A program made the position numbers and the translations under genes. A stretch of 64,000 nt of DNA from Amanita rubescens (taxonomy: Eukaryota > Basidiomycota > Agaricomycetes > Agaricales > Amanitaceae): the NCBI GenBank assembly GCA_015039365.1, contig WION01000001.1, forward strand, positions 1,302,001-1,366,000, written 5' to 3'. Positions 59,708 through 64,000 of this stretch are shown here, piece after piece (the stretch's first letter is position 1; every line of letters begins with the position of its first letter). Below the pieces are notes generated by a model. It searched no databases. It was not told the origin of the DNA and worked only from the letters and a program-made list of their open reading frames with translations.

Positions 59708-62181
59708 ATGCTCCCGAAGCAAGAGCAAGACTTGGAGGCCGTGGACAGTAACGAGGAAGACACTCTTCTGCCTTCACCCAAGATTTCTGCGCGAAATACC
59801 GGGTTTCACACGTTGCATCTCACCGCAGCTTTCTTTGCGGGTCTTCTGACTTGCTTCGTTGCTCAGTACTCCTTATGTGGTTTTCGCTGCTTCAACACGA
59901 CCACAGGCCAAAGTTCAACCCCTGCCGATGCCCACATCTTGGCACCGCCGTACGTAGGCTCGAGCGAAATTAACGCGTATCCACCACCGTCACCTACGAA
60001 TGCATACCCATCTCTATTCCCGACGAACGTAGGTCACGCGGGTGGAACGCCGACCGGCGCAGAGCCAGCCATCATAGCAACTGCCCCTTACTACCCCATG
60101 CATACTGGTGCCGCACAACTCGTAATTCCAGAAACCCCTGGCCAAGAGGACTACCCTGACACGTTTGACTTGTTAAAGCACTGGGGGAATCTAAGTCCCT
60201 GGTATAGTGTCGGGAAGGGTACCTTCGGTCTAGATTCCACACCCGAAGCACCAGAGGGATGCAGCGTCACTGGCCTACATCTCCTTCATCGTCACGGGGC
60301 GAGGTATCCGACCTCTTGGGGTATGTTACATTTTAATTTTTACTGGCCATTTGTCAACTGATACATTACTGTTAAGCTCCCTATGGCAGCCCTGCCAAAT
60401 TTGCTTCACGCCTCCATACAACTGCAAGCGAATGGGATGCGTCCAGCCAGCTCAGTTTTCTGAACGACTGGTGAGTTGTTTCTCTGATGCTTGGCTGTCA
60501 TCTATTGACTCTACTGTGGCAAGGACTTATAAACTAGGAGAGGAAGGTTAGTAGCGGATTTTCTGAATTCTCCGTTAACTGACGGCAAAAGTTCTGACCC
60601 CTTTCGGCCGACAACAACTTTGTAAGTTGGGACGTTATCTTGTTGAATCAGTTGTTAAATTATCCTAGTTGACCTTGGAGTATCAATGCGTCTCAAATAT
60701 GGCTTTCTCCTCAAGGTTCTTACTTGGCTTGTAAACATCCCCTTTGCTAAAGGATAAATAGAACTTTACCAACACAAACACGATACCCGTTTTCCGTACC
60801 GAGTCACAGTAAGCCAGATCGGTTATAAAGTTACAAGCGTTGAGGCTTATTTGCGGATCGTCAGGAATAGAATGGTAGCGTCCGCCTTAAACTTCGCCAT
60901 TGGGTTCTTTGGCTACCCTTTTGATGGTCAATACCAAGAAAGTATCACAATAGAGGCAGATGGGGTGAGTAGTTTGTATATTCACCAAAAATTGCCTGAT
61001 TGATTTTATAACAAGTTCAATAATACCCTAGCACCATACAAGACGTAGTGTTTTTTATTTCACGCACACTTCATGCTTCTCACCTGACGTTTAGTTGTCC
61101 TAATGCTCGTAAATTCGACAAGGCGATGCGTGGAACTTGGTATGTGAAAAGATGGACTGATGTATACCTCAAGACAGCCCGTCAGCGCTTGCAAGGGCAA
61201 ATCAGCGGATTCGAACTTAGCATCGAAGATGCCTACACCATGCAATTGATGTGTGCCTACGAGGTATGTGCACCTCGCGTTTGTGTGCCAATTTTCCAAT
61301 TTTTAAGCTTTATCAAGACTGTCGCTATCGGTTATTCCAAGTTTTGTGAGTTATTCACAGTGGAAGAATGGGAGGGCTTCGATTATGCGTAAGCGACCTC
61401 TATTCCACAGGTATCATTAAATTAACCTTGCGAAATTAGTATGGATCTTGGTTTTTGGTGCGCTATTCTGGGTAGCTTCTCAATGTCATGATTGACATGC
61501 CTTAGGTATAATTCAGCATACGGTTCTCCCCTCGCCCGCGTCCAAGGAATCGGTTACATCCAGGAACTAGTCGCACGGCTCACGCACACGCCCATCTCTG
61601 TGCACAATTCATCCACCAATGCGACGCTCGATGATAATCCAATTACTTTCCCTCTCGATCAAAGTTTATACGTTGATGCAACCCACGAAGTGGTTGTTCT
61701 CAATAGTAAGTCATTCTATCTCGATGGTCGACCAACCTAACTCAGTGACTCGTCAAAAGTCATCACAGCCCTCAACCTCACTTCACTTGCTGCCACAGGA
61801 CCCCTCCCCGAGACACACATTCCGCAGAATCGATCATTCAGGTCATCGCAGCTAGCGCCATTTGCAACAAATATGCAGTTCCAACGTATGTCTACCTGTA
61901 CTGCCCTCGTTATCGTGCAAACATTAACGACCTTATTAGTACTTGAATGTTCAGCCCTTCCAGATCCTCAGATTCGCATTGTCATCAATGATGGTGTAGT
62001 ACCGCTCACAGGTATTAAAGGTTGTCCTGAACAGCGCGACGGATTATGCCCTGTGGAGCGATTTGTGGCTGCACAGAAGGAAATAATCGCACGAACAGAT
62101 TGGATACATGATTGTCATGGTAATTGGTCCGTACCTGAAGGACCCCAATGGGGAACGGTGACGGGCGACGCACCACGCTAA
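59708..62181 (+). CDS. Membrane-anchored histidine acid phosphatase (phytase-like)
   Basis: The N-terminal acidic cytoplasmic part ends at one membrane segment (HLTAAFFAGLLTCFVAQYSL), making a type II protein. A Pro/Ser/Thr-rich stalk follows. The catalytic N-part has LHLLHRHGARYPTSW (RHGxRxP). Then come APYGSPAKFAS, LTPFGRQQLFDLGV, PVFRTESQNRMV and FCELFTVEEWEGFDYAMDLGFWYNSAYGS. The C-terminal catalytic motif is DATHEVVVLN, where the usual HD is HE. The end has paired cysteines (KGCPEQRDGLCPVERF). The family hydrolyses phosphomonoesters, often phytate. About ten exons, all joins checked in frame. Retention of His with Glu instead of Asp leaves proton-donor function plausible but changed. Confidence 0.88.
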
Positions 62182-62315
62182 GTCATAGCATATTTCTGCA
62201 ATGATATCTGTTTCTCTCGTGTACGCAGAGATCTGATATGTATAACACTTGACTCTACAAAATCTTGATAGATTGGCAACCGAATCTTTCCTCTAGGATC
62301 AATGACGTTCCTGCA

Positions 62316-62450
62316 GTGAACATCTCTACGACCGAAAATCTGTCCCCGATGCAAGCATGAAGGCCGCCTAAGAAGGTAAGTTTCCCCACACGCCTGGGAT
62401 GTTCAAGTTATTAGTGGCCTGTGGGATATCTTCCCAGCGTTCCAGCCTTC
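62316..62450 (-). pseudogene. Relic of the cytochrome P450 heme-binding exon
   Basis: On the minus strand this segment reads GAACGCTGGGAA-GATATCCCACAG...GGCGTGTGGGGAAAC...TCTTAGGCGGCC...GCTTGCATCGG...TTTTCGGTCGTAGAGATG. It closely follows the heme exon of the neighbouring P450 (62780-62915). Relative to that exon it lacks 2 nt before TTCTTAGGC, so a TAG comes into frame. The heme motif arginine is replaced (GGLHACIG against GGPRACIG), and the exon's GTAAGT donor is lost. It is a partial tandem duplicate, now dead. Confidence 0.8.
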
Positions 62451-62569
62451 ACGCATCTAAAAACAACTCACTTGAACAGCGTTACAAAACGAGTGGAGCT
62501 AAATAGAGTCCGCGCAACTGCAACGCGCACATAATTATTTGTATCAACATATATATAAACACCTTATTT

Positions 62570-64000
62570 CTACGGTTGCTGATGGACTTTGATCAGTAAC
62601 GGTAATTGGTTCTTCCCACTGGGATCTGATGTAACGATAGGTCGTTGAACGACAGATGTCTTCCCCTTGATGTTAGCCGCGGGAACTGCTAGTTGAAATT
62701 CAAACGCTCGAATAAGCGTGAATAGGAGCGCCTTCATTCTACGTTGAAGTCGGCCTTCAGCAAGACCCGAGCCAGCTGCAATGAACTTACTCTACGACCG
62801 AGAATTTGTATCCGATGCAAGCGCGAGGACCGCCTAAGAAAGTGAGCAGGTTTCCCCATACACCCGGGATGCTGTGAGCCGCCTGCGGAATAGATTCCCA
62901 GCGTTCTGGCCTGCACAGAGAATAAGTAACGATCGAAAGCAACAAGGGATACCATCGCTTACTTGAATTCTGCCGCATCTTCCCCCCAGATGTTCACCGC
63001 ACGATGAACGGTTAATATAGGGATAAAGATAGTTTGACCTTTCTTCACCCTTGGTGTAGCTTGTGAGTTAGCATGGCTGTTCTGTTAGAATGCAGAAGCG
63101 TACAGACCTGATGTATTCATGTATATTCCCTTTCTCATCTGTGACAGGTTTTTCCAAAGGAATTACATCGTCCTGGTTTGCGACTCTTAACGTCGAAGGG
63201 ACAGGGGGATGAAGACGCATGGTTTCGCGAACAACCGCGTCAAGGTAAGGAAGGGCATTCAGTTGGTCCATGGTAGGATTTTCGGTAGAAACATTCAGGA
63301 GTTCTACTCGTAGCCTCTCCTGAACATCAGGACGCTTGGTCAGTGCGAATAATGCCCATGTCGTCGCGACACTTGAACAGTACGTTAATCTTCGCTGCGA
63401 TGATCCAATAAAACCTACCTGGTGGTTTCGTGACCCGCAACCAGGAATGTAGGTACTTCTAAAATAGTAACAGCTCAGTGGCCCCTTGTGTTAGACGGTA
63501 GAATGAACAATCACGAGCTACCACATCATCATCGCACATTCTCTGGCTACTAGGTAAATCTGTGGCCATATTTGCTCTGACGAAGCAATGACAATAAATC
63601 ACGTCCCTTCCAAGAATCTTTTGCAAAAGATGAACTTTTCTCTGACATCACGGAAGCTCGACTATCTTCCAGCAGTTCGTGACCAATGCGAGTCATTGTC
63701 TGCTTTGCTCCCGCGATTTCCGCGTCGCGATCCGCTGGCTAATTAGGGATTAAAACAACTTGGGAAATACGGAATGGATGAACGTGCCAAGAAACGCAGA
63801 GCTGGAACCATTCCTCTGATTATGGGAATCAATGGCATTCGAGTTTCCGGCTGAAAGCTGTCGCAAACGCCCGATGGAGCTCATTCGTCTCCTTATCACT
63901 ATCTTCAGAAAGCGCATTAAATTGATAGTTGAATCCTTGAAACTATTAGAACAGAAGGAAACCCATCAAAGCATCCATGCCTCACCGGCCAGACCAATGA
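62570..64000 (-). CDS. Cytochrome P450 monooxygenase, N-terminal part beyond window
   Basis: Reading the minus strand from the window end: [31 protein letters not shown], then the I-helix [13 protein letters not shown] (oxygen-activation AGHETT). Next come [21 protein letters not shown] (ExxR), [10 protein letters not shown] (PERW) and the heme loop [14 protein letters not shown] with the cysteine ligand. The end is LLIKVHQQP. All core P450 signatures are intact, so it should be functional; the substrate is unknown. The first exons and membrane anchor lie beyond 64000. Near 63842 the join between SRKLE and MPLIPIIRG needs a one-base correction (one base short) or an unseen splice site. Confidence 0.88.

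Overview
The window is eukaryotic and fungal, most likely from a mushroom-forming basidiomycete (Agaricomycetes). About 25 protein genes are packed closely on both strands. Nearly all are cut by many short introns of about 45-60 bp with GT(A/G)NGT donors, CTGAC/CTAAC-like branch sites and CAG/TAG acceptors. The gene content fits: elongation factor 3, a cerato-platanin, a Zn2Cys6 regulator, a Dicer, an M50B-like membrane protease, a cytochrome P450 and a membrane-anchored histidine acid phosphatase. No bacterial-type operons, rRNA, convincing tRNA or CRISPR were seen.

Layout. 0-8 kb: 5'-truncated ABCG transporter, cerato-platanin, an ITFG1/TIP-type FG-GAP receptor, a small coiled-coil protein, and a multipass membrane protein with a TRIC-like layout. 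8-16.4 kb: EMC4, SF3B4, CDC42, a very long WD40 protein and an AhpD-like protein, all on the minus strand. 16.8-21 kb: a gene-poor island holding a decayed RRP46-like exosome gene and two adjoining tandem-repeat families; one carries a nested inverted repeat in each unit. 21-30 kb: Dicer, a Ser/Thr kinase and the oligosaccharyltransferase subunit WBP1/OST48. 30.5-37 kb: adenylate kinase, a Zn2Cys6 regulator and a glycogen-targeting PP1 regulator. 37-46.4 kb: PFS2, V-ATPase subunit a and EF3. 46.5-55.9 kb: M50B-like protease, CWC22, a metallo-beta-lactamase protein, a small basic protein, a phosducin-like protein, a Rab11/Ypt31 GTPase and a methyltransferase. 56-64 kb: REV1, a histidine acid phosphatase, a P450 exon relic and a P450 truncated by the window end.

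The genes are mostly unrelated housekeeping functions rather than one pathway. Several are head-to-head pairs with very short shared promoters (47, 72, 120 and 123 bp). Functional themes do recur: ER and secretory membrane biogenesis (EMC4, OST48, Rab11), RNA processing (SF3B4, PFS2, CWC22, Dicer, RRP46 relic) and polarity or signalling (CDC42, kinase, PP1 regulator).

The main anomaly is a set of at least ten apparent single-base insertions, all shifting the frame in the same direction. They lie inside otherwise well-conserved genes (AhpD-like, Dicer, OST48, V-ATPase a, EF3) between about 15.7 and 46 kb. Residual assembly error is the plainest explanation, but the shared direction and the recurring Leu-codon/TAG context deserve a check against raw reads and RNA. 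Exon joins were worked out by hand, so coordinates are start-to-stop spans that include introns.
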